Below, piece by piece: positions 1 through 9,221 of a stretch of DNA of 64,000 nt. A model generated the notes under the pieces. It searched no databases. It was given only the letters and a program-made list of their open reading frames with translations, and was not told the origin of the DNA. Where the stretch lies: assembly GCF_000315055.1 (NCBI RefSeq), contig NZ_BAER01000023.1, forward strand, positions 1-64,000, given 5' to 3'. Position numbers and translations under genes: made by a program. Numbering within the stretch: position 1 is the first letter of the stretch; every line of letters begins with the position of its first letter. The DNA is from Paraglaciecola polaris LMG 21857. GTDB taxonomy: Bacteria > Pseudomonadota > Gammaproteobacteria > Enterobacterales > Alteromonadaceae.

Positions 1-22
1 ATAATGATTGTTTAAGTTAGTG

Positions 23-385
23 CTATCTACCTATAAACGATATAGCTTTGTAAACAGCATTAAGACCTTCTAAACTTTGCGATGCTAGCTCAATCGGCTT
101 CTTCCCCAAAAACGGCGAACTGTTATTTATCATGGTCATGAAACCGTAAACGTTCATTGGGTTAGAGAAAATGAGCCTGAGTTCTGCGTGAATATTGAGA
201 ATGAGCGATAAACGTTGTTCCAAAGGCGGAGAGAAGTTCAACGTTGAAGGTGAGTTAATAAAGTCGTCGAGGTCCGCATCTGATGCGAAACCAAGAATTG
301 CGGTCTTTTCTGACGCGGTTAAGCCCCATCGATCAAGCAATGTGTTTATAGCTACGGTGACAGCAACCTTACTCTTGTTATCCAT
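23..385 (-). CDS. Small protein related to the Xre/MbcA/ParS (DUF2384-type) family
   Basis: A 120-residue protein whose second half (about residues 55-118) has the helical pattern of the Xre/MbcA/ParS toxin-binding domain: a stretch around RLSLILNIHAEL, then NPMNVYGFMTMIN, FLGKKPIELA and a C-terminal helix. The N-terminal half looks like a short helical, possibly HTH-like, region. It follows another gene of the same type (544-909) on the same strand after a 158-bp gap with no gene seen. Family members are usually antitoxins that bind RES or ADP-ribosyltransferase toxins. A toxin could lie just outside the left edge. The role here, whether stability module or regulator, is not shown by the sequence. 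Confidence 0.55.
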   Translation of the reverse strand: MDNKSKVAVTVAINTLLDRWGLTASEKTAILGFASDADLDDFINSPSTLNFSPPLEQRLSLILNIHAELRLIFSNPMNVYGFMTMINNSSPFLGKKPIELASQSLEGLNAVYKAISFIGR

Positions 386-543
386 CAGTCTGTTCCAGTT
401 TATCTTTCATATTCTCGGTCACTTATCATTCAGTAATTTGATAGCAAGTTTAAAGATTGAATCGTCACACATAATTTTGAAACGGCTTAGTTTCTTCTTG
501 ATCGCAGTTCTCGAAGTTTACAGGCACCAGCCTACTTCAATAA

Positions 544-909
544 TCAGGCCGTCATTCCAGTCGCAAGTCTAAAAATAGAGTTTTCGACTCTCTTGATGCC
601 TTCCTCCGTTTGGCATAACTGGAGCGGTTTGGCGTCTAAACCCAAATTGTATTCAACGAACCATTTTTTTGCCCTACTTACCGAGCCAAAGTAGTTCGTC
701 GCTAGGTACATTAAATCGGTTAGTTGCAAAAGGCGTCGCGACGGCGCTTTAGGAAGCCTGATCGGTTTATTGTAAATCTTCGTCGCAGTGCACCCAATGA
801 TACTGGCGAGTGTTTTTAGAGATATGCCGTAGTCAGCCGCTAACTTTCTGATCGACTGAGACGTAAAGCTATAGTCAATTATCGCTTTTGGGGCCGTATC
901 GATGCTCAT
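544..909 (-). CDS. Xre/MbcA/ParS-like (DUF2384) protein at the end of the tns operon
   Basis: A 121-residue protein with an N-terminal helix-turn-helix-like region (about residues 18-50) and a C-terminal DUF2384-type toxin-binding domain (about 65-118). The latter shows the family pattern YLATNYFGSVSRAKKWF, then LGLDAKPLQL and TEEGIKRVENSIFRLATG. The start codon lies 37 bases after the tnsD stop on the same strand, so it is probably the fifth gene of the transposition operon. Characterised relatives are antitoxins and repressors paired with RES-domain toxins, but no RES gene is seen between here and the left edge. It may stabilise the element, repress tns transcription, or be half of a module completed outside the window. 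Confidence 0.65.
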   Translation of the reverse strand: MSIDTAPKAIIDYSFTSQSIRKLAADYGISLKTLASIIGCTATKIYNKPIRLPKAPSRRLLQLTDLMYLATNYFGSVSRAKKWFVEYNLGLDAKPLQLCQTEEGIKRVENSIFRLATGMTA

Positions 910-946
910 ATAAACCTCTCGCCAGGCGTTTCTCCCAGGCTATTCA

Positions 947-2524
947 TTAAATTGGCCCCTTTCTGTTATTTTTGATTTTACTCTGGAAAAATAAATCTAA
1001 ACCGAATTGTGAAGAGCCAATGCTGTTCAAGAACTGATTCGTCATTGGAGTCAAACGCTCATTCGATAAACCGGCTGCTCTCATGAGAAACCATTTGCGA
1101 GTTATATGACGGTGGGGGTTAGTTAATAATTGGTACGTAATTCTGCGTATTTGATATTCAGTGACAGATTCCGCATAGCGATTCAAAAATAATAAAGTCA
1201 GCGGCATCTTGCGAATGTATTTTTCTACGGTCGAAGTATTGGGCAATTGATACATTAACCAGCGCTTGGAAGCTCGTGGGCGTGATAAATCATCCTCACT
1301 ACTATATATGACACGAAAGAGAGACTTGGTGGTATTTACGTCTCTTTTTTCCCAGTCAACGTTGTCACTTGGGGCAGGTCGCTTGACTCTATATTGCTTA
1401 TTTGTGGCTATTAGCCACTGCCGATCAGCGCGATAGATACGGGTATAAAGGGCAGGGTGAGAAGCCCGAGCAAATTTAGGCGATTGAGTTTGCAGACAAC
1501 GCAACCAATTTGCTTTGTATTCATTTAAAAGTGCAGTGGGTAGCATTACAACAGTTGATACCGAGTCATACTTGCGAAGTGATTTAGCTTGGATAGCAGC
1601 GTTGTTAATACAATCAACTATGTTGAATTGGCCTTTTAAAAGCGCCGCGTTAACAACGATATGCTCGAGATACGAAAACGTTTTTCTGTGCTTTCTAAAG
1701 ATAGAATGAAGCCAGTTACTCTGTGTATCGCTTAAAGATAAATTATATCGCTTTAACCACTCCGGGCTCCAATAGTCACTCACCATCGATTTTAGCGTTT
1801 CGAAATCGACATATATTCCTTTGGTGGCATCAAGATTACGGGCTAAATGTTTGTAGTAATTTGTCCACTGTCCAAGCTCTGGTGAGGGAAGGTCGGTATT
1901 CGATAATAATTGTTCGCATGCTTTACTAACTAATCTATCACTAGGCTGAATGTGAGCAGGCCTTGCTGTGCAACGATGGCGCGTCGTTGCAGGAAGAAAT
2001 GAATGACGATGTTGCCCTTTTTTTATATTTGCTATCGACTCTAATGTACATTCATGAAAAACGCATACATCAGTGCCTATAATTTGTTGGCTGCGCATCC
2101 AGTATGGCTCACCGAATTGCTTGATTTGCGCTTCTAAACAGGCTGGGCAATATCGAAGCTCTTTAAGTTTAGGTATTTTACTAGCTGCGTATCCTGATGC
2201 CAGATGCAGGCCTAATCCGTTGTCTGATTTCATTCTCGTAATGCACTGTAAGCATCGCTCCGCAGGTATAAAAGGAGCAGCGAGAGGGAACAAGGTGTGT
2301 CTATTTATCAAGTCATTAGCGTTAACGTGGTTTAGCGCATCAGCAAGCGTTTCAAGATGACTAGAGTAAACCAACGAGGCCGCTATTTTTCGATTGTTAT
2401 ACAGTCTTTCAATAAGCGATTTGGGGCTTAAAATAGCCCCATGCAAACCTATCCGAGCTTGAAAACTGTAAAGCAGCTCATCCGGCAGAGGTGTTAAGTC
2501 AGTATTGCAAGACAGTTGGCTCAC
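947..2524 (-). CDS. tnsD: TnsD/TniQ target-site selector of the older element
   Basis: A 525-residue TniQ-family protein, close to the length of Tn7 TnsD (508). The N-terminal TniQ region (residues 1-170) includes a zinc-finger signature with C126, C129, C154 and H157. The C-terminal half keeps the TnsD pattern around residues 390-480, with RASKRWLMYQLPN and SVTEYQIRRITYQ. TnsD binds the 3' end of glmS and recruits TnsC to attTn7, which fits the position of this element beside glmS. The start overlaps the tnsC stop by 4 bases, so the two genes are translationally coupled. It is clearly diverged from the second TnsD in the window (24750-26303). Confidence 0.9.
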   Translation of the reverse strand: MSQLSCNTDLTPLPDELLYSFQARIGLHGAILSPKSLIERLYNNRKIAASLVYSSHLETLADALNHVNANDLINRHTLFPLAAPFIPAERCLQCITRMKSDNGLGLHLASGYAASKIPKLKELRYCPACLEAQIKQFGEPYWMRSQQIIGTDVCVFHECTLESIANIKKGQHRHSFLPATTRHRCTARPAHIQPSDRLVSKACEQLLSNTDLPSPELGQWTNYYKHLARNLDATKGIYVDFETLKSMVSDYWSPEWLKRYNLSLSDTQSNWLHSIFRKHRKTFSYLEHIVVNAALLKGQFNIVDCINNAAIQAKSLRKYDSVSTVVMLPTALLNEYKANWLRCLQTQSPKFARASHPALYTRIYRADRQWLIATNKQYRVKRPAPSDNVDWEKRDVNTTKSLFRVIYSSEDDLSRPRASKRWLMYQLPNTSTVEKYIRKMPLTLLFLNRYAESVTEYQIRRITYQLLTNPHRHITRKWFLMRAAGLSNERLTPMTNQFLNSIGSSQFGLDLFFQSKIKNNRKGPI

Positions 2525-4113
2525 TCTGTATTTTCGCCAACTAATTTCGAAAAGTGGTTGCTCTGTGACGTCTCATCAAATTGCGGTGGAATACACTGTT
2601 TTTTAGATTTTTTTACTCTCTTAGATGGAGTAATGTGGTTCTTATCTGCATCGGCTAATAGCTTAATGACCAGCGGTAGTAGTGATTTTTTGTTCAAACT
2701 AGGATGCTCAGAAAACACGGCTTCAACGGCGGGTTGAGCGACCTTTTTTTCGTAGCCGCATTGGATTAAGCAATCCAACAGTGCTTGAACAACTGGCTCC
2801 ATGGTTTCGATAACCGACGCCTTATTGCTTTCAATAATCGACTTGTTGAGCGATGCAATCTTTAGAACAATTTGCGGTTGTGGTAGATCAGCATATTCAG
2901 CAATGAGCTCAGGATTTTTCGAGCGTAAAGCGTTCATTATCGGATGAATCGGTTTGAAATCATCTTGATAAACGCGGTGAAATAGTTCGACCGAAATTTC
3001 TTCTTTTTGGCTTTTTATCGCTCTTAGTTGTACTTGAATATAAAGCTTAATAGCAATGTCTAAAATTCCCTGCGAACAATCAAACCAAACATCACTGATT
3101 TCAGGCGAAAGTGGCACTGATGGTCTATTTAGGTACTGATACTGCCAAAGTTTTTGGCTGAAATACGCCCAGAGTTGTTTACTCTCCGAATTGCTATCAC
3201 TTTGCGTTTTCAGTGGATCCCACTCATCAAAACCAATGACTCGGCGCGCTAGAGCGAGATTAGACTCTAGACGTCCTTTTGCAGCTGGAGTGCCACTGAA
3301 AACCACCGGAAGCTTCACTGTGTTAATGAGAGACACTAAAAAACCAATAACAAGGTCTGAATCTTTTGTCTTTGAACGCCAACTTTGAAACTCATCAATA
3401 ATTAGAATACCAATATTGAATCTCACAACGGCAGCTTGTATTTTGGCTAACATCGACTCCACGCTTTCACGGCGCTCTAACCAAACTGTGTCGGGTTTTT
3501 TCAAAGCTATGTTTAAAGCATCAAAGAAGTTTTTGCACAATACCTTGAGGCTGCTATTGTGCGGAAAATTAATATACAAATACGTTATCTGCGTAATTCC
3601 GAGCGTGTCATGAACGATTACCTGTGGATAGAGGGACAGTACTCGTTGTTCTGATATCGATTTTCCGGTACCAGGTGGACCGTAGATGGCAGCTGCTACC
3701 GGGGCTTTGTAATTGCAGGCGCTCTGGTTTGTGGGGATAACACTGCCCTTGAGCATATCTTCATAATTAGACTGCAACATCTGAGCGCTTAATTTTAAGC
3801 GAGGGTTTCTAGAAATGTATCCCTGTTTTATCTTACTGTCGATAAACTCGGCTAATTCGTAGTGTTGTGGCAGCGCGATAAACATATTCGATATCTCAGC
3901 AATCATCTCAGCCGCTCGAGTGTAAGCGGGTGAAGAGCGCAGCACAGAAGAAGGATAACAACTGAGTTTATCTAGTACCTCCCTGATTTCCCCCAACTTA
4001 GGTAAACATTCGATCAGCGGGTTACCTTCATAACTCGGCACGCCTGTTTCCTTGTATACAGCCGTTACACTGCCTTCGATTTTGCTAGTCATCATCAATT
4101 CCATTTGTTCCAT
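2521..4113 (-). CDS. tnsC: TnsC AAA+ regulator of transposition, older element
   Basis: A 530-residue AAA+ ATPase. Walker A is GPPGTGKS at residues 145-152 and Walker B is ILIIDEF with D240/E241. TnsC polymerises on target DNA, links the target selector to the TnsAB transposase and carries target immunity. Its length is close to Tn7 TnsC (555). Its start overlaps the end of tnsB by 29 bases. Methionines at residues 4, 7 and 8 are alternative starts, so the exact N terminus is uncertain. The C terminus is lysine-rich, as expected for the part that contacts TnsA/TnsB. The sequence differs substantially from the TnsC of the younger element. Confidence 0.9.
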   Translation of the reverse strand: MEQMELMMTSKIEGSVTAVYKETGVPSYEGNPLIECLPKLGEIREVLDKLSCYPSSVLRSSPAYTRAAEMIAEISNMFIALPQHYELAEFIDSKIKQGYISRNPRLKLSAQMLQSNYEDMLKGSVIPTNQSACNYKAPVAAAIYGPPGTGKSISEQRVLSLYPQVIVHDTLGITQITYLYINFPHNSSLKVLCKNFFDALNIALKKPDTVWLERRESVESMLAKIQAAVVRFNIGILIIDEFQSWRSKTKDSDLVIGFLVSLINTVKLPVVFSGTPAAKGRLESNLALARRVIGFDEWDPLKTQSDSNSESKQLWAYFSQKLWQYQYLNRPSVPLSPEISDVWFDCSQGILDIAIKLYIQVQLRAIKSQKEEISVELFHRVYQDDFKPIHPIMNALRSKNPELIAEYADLPQPQIVLKIASLNKSIIESNKASVIETMEPVVQALLDCLIQCGYEKKVAQPAVEAVFSEHPSLNKKSLLPLVIKLLADADKNHITPSKRVKKSKKQCIPPQFDETSQSNHFSKLVGENTE

Positions 4114-6253
4114 CGTCGACTTCCTTGTCGTTGTTTAAGTTAAATAATTTGTTTAGTTCGGGATTAGCAAACTCATCCTGAGTTGCCGTGTATCCCTGAT
4201 ATTCATTACCCAAATGGGTATCCTGCTGTTCCACAGGAGAATATTCCATTACAATATTTTTCCGCTCATCTTCTCGAGCTGAATCTCGGTTTTTCGAAAT
4301 TTCGCGCTTGGTTTGTGCAATTGTCTTTTTATCTAAACGTTTCTTTTCCTTTTTTGCACGTTGACTTATAGCGATAGTTTTTTCTTCTAGCTTACGTTTC
4401 TCTTCCTCTTCGAGCGCTTTATGGACAACGTTAGTCTCTTTTCTTGTCGCGATACGTTTTTCGACTTGTATAAATGAGTCATTTAAATAGGCTCTGGATT
4501 TCGATTTAATATTGCAAGCAACCGGTGGTTGGTTTGAATTTGGGATGATGACGTAAATTTGATTAACAAGCATCGGATCGTAGAGAACTTTCACACTTTG
4601 GGGTCTAGCAGTGTTATTTTTAATGCGTACAAACCACCCCAGTTTTTCTAGCGCTACAGATGTATAAAAGAGCCCTTTGTACCGAATGCCTTCGCGACTT
4701 ACTGTTGCTTGTCCCCGCGGTAATACCGCAATTTTCAGTCTCTCTTCGTCAAAACTCTGAAAGCATCCCGTTCGATTTTCAATACCCCAATTCCAAACGT
4801 TTATGGGAGTCAGTGGCATATCGTCGGGCATATCTTGCTCGCAATCATAGTTTGTCATCACGTGACAATTATTTCTGAGGATAATTTCAGAAACAATGAT
4901 TTCTTGAAGATCATCAAATGTTAAAGTAGCAGTCAAACGACCATCAATTGCGCCTGATTTTTTTGCACCAGGTTTTGACGATTTTCCGTCAAAATCGCCT
5001 TCGAAGGCATCTTGAATCACACCAAAATGACGCTCAACGACTCCTTTGGCGTCCGAGCGTCCACTGGCTGTATTTTCAATCCGCATACTGGTCGTTTCTG
5101 CAAGATGGCTTCCGTTTAAACCGAACAACTCTGCTTTGTCAGATATCAGTGCGTCTGGCAATTCGACTCCCGGCCAACTTGAGCAGACGCTTTTAGATAT
5201 ACTGTATTTCTCAAGAAGGTGAGTTTTATCTTGTAAGGCGGAAAGCAGAGAAATCGTTGCAGTACGAAATGACGGCGAATAAAAACCGATGTAAAAGCCT
5301 ACGATTAATCGCGAAAATAAATCAATAACGATGTAAAGAATCGGCCTTCCTAGCACTCGAGTTCTATCATGACTACAAACAATATGAACATCGACAACAG
5401 TAGCATCTAACTCATATCGTGCGCCTGGGCCATAAGCAGAAACTGTAGCTGTTCCATTTAGCGTTCGCATATCTTTCATATAAACGCGATTGCCATAGCG
5501 CTTGGAAGAAGCATGTTCGATTGAGTAGTGATTTTGAAGTAAATGACGCAAGCTATCGATCGAAGGTATGTTATCGTCGCTGGTGTAACTATCATCATCT
5601 TTGCAATAAGTAACAAAACGTCGATATGTTTTCGTAAGCGAATACTTCTTAGCAAAGTGAAACGCTGTGATCGCGTTATGCATAAATTGCATGTGTAATT
5701 CGGTGCGGATCGCGTTTTGTTTTTTGCCATCGTGACGTTTACGCCCTGGCTTTTGATCGGTGAACTGTCGCCGCTTACCTTTTGCTCCACATTTGTGATA
5801 GTGAGTTGAAACCGCTTCGATGCATTGGCCAAACGTCCAATATGCTCGGAGAATCCGGTAGATTTTTACTTTCGAAATATTTCGTCGCATCATCTCAATA
5901 GTAATCAATCGTCCACGTTCTGAAGAATCCAATGCATCTTCAGATTCAACAATAGATTTGATGATCTCGTACCGCTCAGTCATCTCTATATGAGACTTTT
6001 CACGAGAATTAAGAGAAGCGGGAAGAGCATGATATTTATGCTCTTCAAGAAGGACTACCTCACCGCTTCTAAAGGAGTATTCAAGCTCATTTGTAGCAAA
6101 TGGGATCGGAATGCCGTTGTTAGTATCTAGTTCAAATAAAAAGGTGTGAGCTAAATTGACTTTGATTACTCTAAAATTTTTCTCCTGCCATTTTATGACA
6201 TCATTTTTAACAAAAATGGGGGCTGCTTGGTGCATTAACGCTAGCGAAGACAT
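4085..6253 (-). CDS. tnsB: TnsB DDE transposase, older element
   Basis: A 722-residue transposase of the Tn7 TnsB/retroviral integrase superfamily. The DDE triad can be placed at D283 (ELDATVVDV), D372 (ISDKAELFG) and E407 (GVVERHF), with a spacing almost the same as Tn7 TnsB. The N-terminal third holds helix-turn-helix DNA-binding regions, and residues 600-722 form a charged, coiled-coil-prone tail that ends in the TnsC-contacting segment. TnsB binds repeats in the element ends and cuts and joins the 3' ends. It starts 16 bases after the tnsA stop. Which end repeats it recognises is unknown; those at 20243-20309 are the best candidates. Confidence 0.92.
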   Translation of the reverse strand: MSSLALMHQAAPIFVKNDVIKWQEKNFRVIKVNLAHTFLFELDTNNGIPIPFATNELEYSFRSGEVVLLEEHKYHALPASLNSREKSHIEMTERYEIIKSIVESEDALDSSERGRLITIEMMRRNISKVKIYRILRAYWTFGQCIEAVSTHYHKCGAKGKRRQFTDQKPGRKRHDGKKQNAIRTELHMQFMHNAITAFHFAKKYSLTKTYRRFVTYCKDDDSYTSDDNIPSIDSLRHLLQNHYSIEHASSKRYGNRVYMKDMRTLNGTATVSAYGPGARYELDATVVDVHIVCSHDRTRVLGRPILYIVIDLFSRLIVGFYIGFYSPSFRTATISLLSALQDKTHLLEKYSISKSVCSSWPGVELPDALISDKAELFGLNGSHLAETTSMRIENTASGRSDAKGVVERHFGVIQDAFEGDFDGKSSKPGAKKSGAIDGRLTATLTFDDLQEIIVSEIILRNNCHVMTNYDCEQDMPDDMPLTPINVWNWGIENRTGCFQSFDEERLKIAVLPRGQATVSREGIRYKGLFYTSVALEKLGWFVRIKNNTARPQSVKVLYDPMLVNQIYVIIPNSNQPPVACNIKSKSRAYLNDSFIQVEKRIATRKETNVVHKALEEEEKRKLEEKTIAISQRAKKEKKRLDKKTIAQTKREISKNRDSAREDERKNIVMEYSPVEQQDTHLGNEYQGYTATQDEFANPELNKLFNLNNDKEVDDGTNGIDDD

Positions 6254-6269
6254 AATAATTACCTCTGCC

Positions 6270-7064
6270 TTACGGCGCTAAATTACTTTTAAAAACAACG
6301 TCGCAAGCCCGATTCTTAAAAAAGGGGATACTCATATCAAATTTTGCTAATCGCGTAGCGAACAACAGCCGTAGTTCAGATAGACTTGTTCCCCCTTGCT
6401 TTTCGCGCTGTTTGTCAATTTGAGACGCCACTCGAATCAAGTTACTGTCGTTTTTTCGTTTGAGAATTGATTTCCAAAATCCAGCAGTTTCTAATTGAGC
6501 ATCTGTTACAGCATCGTTTGTCATCAAGGGGTGTAACCACTTAATATTCTCGATTTTTATCCTGTTTAGTGAACCTTCAGTCAACACCTGAAAATGTACC
6601 TTAGATTCTTGCCAAAAAGCCTGTTCAAGCGCGATTATTTCTCGTACGCGAGGCTTTCCTAATTCGCTTGAAGGCTTAACTTGAATCGCTAAAAGTGGTG
6701 AGGTTGGGTCTGAAACGGTTGCTAGAAAATCGGTCGTCAACATCATCTTTTCGCCGCGTATTGCGGGATGCTTTGCGCCAATACGCTCGGCAATTTCTAA
6801 TGTCGAATCAAGAGAGAGGGGAAACTGCTCTCGTATATCGCTCACACTTTTAGACCACTCAAGTTGCAGAAATACTGATAACTCGAGATCGGATAAGCAA
6901 TGAACGACCCGCTCTGATGTATGTGAATATACTCTATGAGAACGGCCATGCGAGGGGACGTTATAAACCATAAGCCATGGTTTATAATCTCTGCCACGAC
7001 CTTGGCCTCGACCTTCCTTGAGCCACTTGTCATATACTTTTGAATTTTGATCATATCTTCCCAT
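6270..7064 (-). CDS. tnsA: TnsA 5'-end endonuclease, older element
   Basis: A 264-residue endonuclease if translation starts at the ATG at 7064, which has a good AGGAG ribosome site 8 bases upstream. The upstream in-frame extension to 7163 has no TnsA-like sequence. The restriction-like active site is visible as E61, D112 (TTDFL) and K130 (AIQVK), matching the E/D/K layout of Tn7 TnsA almost residue for residue. The rest is a winged-helix C-terminal domain that binds TnsC. TnsA cuts the 5' strands so that the element moves by cut-and-paste rather than replicatively. It is the first gene of tnsABCD. Confidence 0.92.
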   Translation of the reverse strand: MGRYDQNSKVYDKWLKEGRGQGRGRDYKPWLMVYNVPSHGRSHRVYSHTSERVVHCLSDLELSVFLQLEWSKSVSDIREQFPLSLDSTLEIAERIGAKHPAIRGEKMMLTTDFLATVSDPTSPLLAIQVKPSSELGKPRVREIIALEQAFWQESKVHFQVLTEGSLNRIKIENIKWLHPLMTNDAVTDAQLETAGFWKSILKRKNDSNLIRVASQIDKQREKQGGTSLSELRLLFATRLAKFDMSIPFFKNRACDVVFKSNLAP

Positions 7065-7583
7065 GATTCGATCTCCTGATATTGTTAGAAAATAAAGTTC
7101 TGAAACTTGTGCTGTTCCTTCAGCGGACGACAGAAATATAAACACAGATCCTTCAAAGATCAAAACTAAATTCTGTCTATAACTCCTTGTTATTTAACAT
7201 TTTTGTTGTAGGATTTAGGTTTTTTAGCTTTTCGTTTTCACTGTTGATAAGAGTGAGCTTTCTACGATTTTCAATAACGATATTGATCTAAATCCCTGTG
7301 TTGTATGGGATAATATTTTCAGCTAGCGGAGAAAGTTGTGAAAATTAGCGAGGCTAAAAGGTGGAAAATGAACATTTTTTTAGAGGACTGAAAAAGATCA
7401 AAAAAAGATCTAAATTATTTTTCGATAGTCTCAAGGTTGATTAAAAAAAACACAAAAATCATGATTTGAGACTTTCCCCCAATTCAAATGATAATTGAAG
7501 AGGAATATTTCAACGTAAATATCGGTGTGAGCGGATAGCAATATCGGGAACGTTTATCAGGGCGGTGTATTCATGGCAGACCA
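7065..7583. other. AT-rich gap upstream of tnsA (promoter region; possible decayed element end)
   Basis: No convincing gene is seen in these 519 bases. The stretch is AT-rich and must hold the tnsA promoter. GATCTAAAT occurs at 7285-7293 and 7407-7415 with a related GATCAAAACTAAAT at 7158-7171. These could be degenerate TnsB sites, because tnsA is normally next to the element's right end. No clear terminal TGT/ACA with flanking duplication was found, so a transposon end here is not supported. Confidence 0.35.
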
Positions 7584-8786
7584 TTACTCAATAAAGAAGC
7601 GTCTTACCTTTTCTCTAAACAGTTTTCCAAACAGTCTATGGTCACCAGATTCATATCTCGCTCTTCCTGCAACAATACATGGTGTTATCCCAATCTCAGA
7701 AGAAGCAAGTCGAACGCTAGTGGCATCTTTTATTGAATCGGCATTCCACTTCTCTTTTGGAATTAACGCTTCTTGAGCCAATGCATCTGCTTCTTGTTCA
7801 ACTTGATCTCCACCTTGAGCATCAAGATCATCCAGAAACCATTGTTCTGTTTTATCCAGATGCAAAGCGATATGTGCTAGTTCGTGCATTAGTGAAAACC
7901 AAAAGTTATCTAACCTGTCGTGCCTGAGTGTCAGCGCAACAACTGGGTTACCTTTATGAGCTAAACACACGGCACCATCGAGATAAGTCTTAGGTAAGTG
8001 AGGTTCAATAATAAGGTGGATCCCATGCTTGTTGAGATACTCTTTAGCTAAGACAGGCCCTTGCTCAGACCATGAAAGTTGAGCAAGTTTTCGCATCCAT
8101 GCTTGGTTAACCGTATGCTTCAAATATTTATTTGTAAGTGTAACGTCCTGTGCTTTTTTCAAAACTCTTATTTGCCAAGCCCACAAAGCATATTGGTCTG
8201 TTTCTTTGTCGTTAGTACGCAAGTGTGCTGAAGTTCTTAGCAATGCTGGTGCCAGCTTAAAACCATTCGGGACGGATGAGATAAACGAGGTTAATGTCTC
8301 GGCACAGTATTCTTTCAAGTCTCTGGCAGAACCACTGAATCCATCAAAATAACCACGAGATCGCATTTCGGTAATAGGGAATGCTTCCCAATTGACATCG
8401 CTAGATATCGCTCTTTGATGTGCAGGCTCTTTAATCAATAAATCTAGTGAGATACCTAATCCTTCATGCAACTTACGGATCATATTTAGACTAAGGTTAC
8501 GTGTGCCATTTAGTACTTCGGTAACCTTAGGTGCTGACCCTATGTAAGGAATTAAGTCTTTTTTAATTAACCCCTGTTGCTCCATTCGAAACTTTATTGC
8601 TTCAATAGGTTCAGGTGGATCAATTGGGAACGTTTCCTGTTCATACTTTTCAATTAAAAGAGCTAGAACCTCTAGCTCGTCTGATTCAGGAGAGTTAGGC
8701 TCAAGATCAAGATCCATCAAACTCACAAGTCGGGCTAACGCTTGTTCATGATCTTGTTTAGATTTAATTATCTTAATGTTTTTCAT
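7584..8786 (-). CDS. HigA-type antitoxin fused to an ImmA/IrrE metallopeptidase
   Basis: A 400-residue two-domain protein. Residues 1-120 resemble HigA antitoxins: the acidic N-terminal helix, then an Xre helix-turn-helix with KKDLIPYIGSAPKVTEVLNG. Residues 160-400 form an ImmA/IrrE-like zinc peptidase with the HExxH motif HELAH at about residues 300-304. HigA antitoxins normally neutralise the HigB mRNA interferase and repress their own operon; ImmA/IrrE domains cleave repressors in response to stress. The HigB-like gene lies immediately upstream, 9 bases away on the same strand. The fusion suggests an antitoxin whose own peptidase could trigger toxin release, but that is inference. Confidence 0.82.
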   Translation of the reverse strand: MKNIKIIKSKQDHEQALARLVSLMDLDLEPNSPESDELEVLALLIEKYEQETFPIDPPEPIEAIKFRMEQQGLIKKDLIPYIGSAPKVTEVLNGTRNLSLNMIRKLHEGLGISLDLLIKEPAHQRAISSDVNWEAFPITEMRSRGYFDGFSGSARDLKEYCAETLTSFISSVPNGFKLAPALLRTSAHLRTNDKETDQYALWAWQIRVLKKAQDVTLTNKYLKHTVNQAWMRKLAQLSWSEQGPVLAKEYLNKHGIHLIIEPHLPKTYLDGAVCLAHKGNPVVALTLRHDRLDNFWFSLMHELAHIALHLDKTEQWFLDDLDAQGGDQVEQEADALAQEALIPKEKWNADSIKDATSVRLASSEIGITPCIVAGRARYESGDHRLFGKLFREKVRRFFIE

Positions 8787-8795
8787 GTTCCCTTC

Positions 8796-9080
8796 CTAAA
8801 AGCGTTGCTTGTCGTACTGCGCATGGGTTCCAACCCACTCAACAACAGCAATGCCATTTTTATATTTAACTCTTACAACCAGTCGATAATGATTACCTTT
8901 GATATTAAAGATAACTTTATTGCCTGCTAGAAAATCTGCGCTGCTATATCGATTCTTAATGTCTTGAGTCGTTTTCCACTCAGATTTTGTTGCCTCATCG
9001 AACCAAGCATCTAGCGCCGCTTTTACATTCGCATGCTTTTGACTAAACTTTAAGAGTTTGTCTCTTCCTAAGACTTTCAT
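8796..9080 (-). CDS. higB: HigB-like mRNA interferase toxin
   Basis: A 94-residue basic protein with the HigB/RelE-fold pattern of the HigB_toxin family: an N-terminal helix, DIKNRYSSADFLAGNKVIFNI in the middle and a C-terminal strand containing VVEWVGTHAQYDK. The C-terminal His and Tyr/Lys residues fit the ribosome-dependent mRNA cleaving site of the family. The order toxin then antitoxin is typical of HigBA and unlike RelBE. The operator repeats at 9093-9134 lie just upstream. Confidence is good for the family and lower for activity. Confidence 0.8.
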   Translation of the reverse strand: MKVLGRDKLLKFSQKHANVKAALDAWFDEATKSEWKTTQDIKNRYSSADFLAGNKVIFNIKGNHYRLVVRVKYKNGIAVVEWVGTHAQYDKQRF

Positions 9081-9092
9081 TAAACCTCGAAG

Positions 9093-9134
9093 TTCCCTAA
9101 AAGGGAATTATAGTTATTATTTCCGAAAAGGGAA
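9093..9134. promoter_or_regulatory. Inverted-repeat operator upstream of higBA
   Basis: A perfect inverted repeat, TTCCCT-AAA-AGGGAA, occupies 9093-9107, and a second imperfect copy, TTCCGAAAAGGGAA, lies at 9121-9134. Both are within 55 bases of the toxin start. The arrangement of two sites in front of a TA operon is what a self-repressing HigA-type antitoxin would bind. Confidence 0.6.
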
Positions 9135-9221
9135 GCTAATTGTCGCAACAGATACTGTTCCAATAAACCATGCTGAGTTTATACCTACGCTTAAAATCAA
9201 TACCACAAACAGCTTTGTTTA

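Noticed and set aside
7065-7163. Upstream extension of tnsA to 297 residues
   Set aside because: The extra 33 residues have no TnsA similarity, whereas the ATG at 7064 has a strong ribosome site and places the active residues as in Tn7.
7526-7535. TGTGAGCGGA, resembling the Tn7 tip TGTGGGCGGA
   Set aside because: It is not followed by repeated TnsB-type sites and has no 5-base duplication partner that I could find, so it is probably chance.
7573-7577. An additional ATGGC like the target duplication
   Set aside because: A five-base match is expected by chance, and it is not preceded by an ACA tip or followed by a TGT tip.
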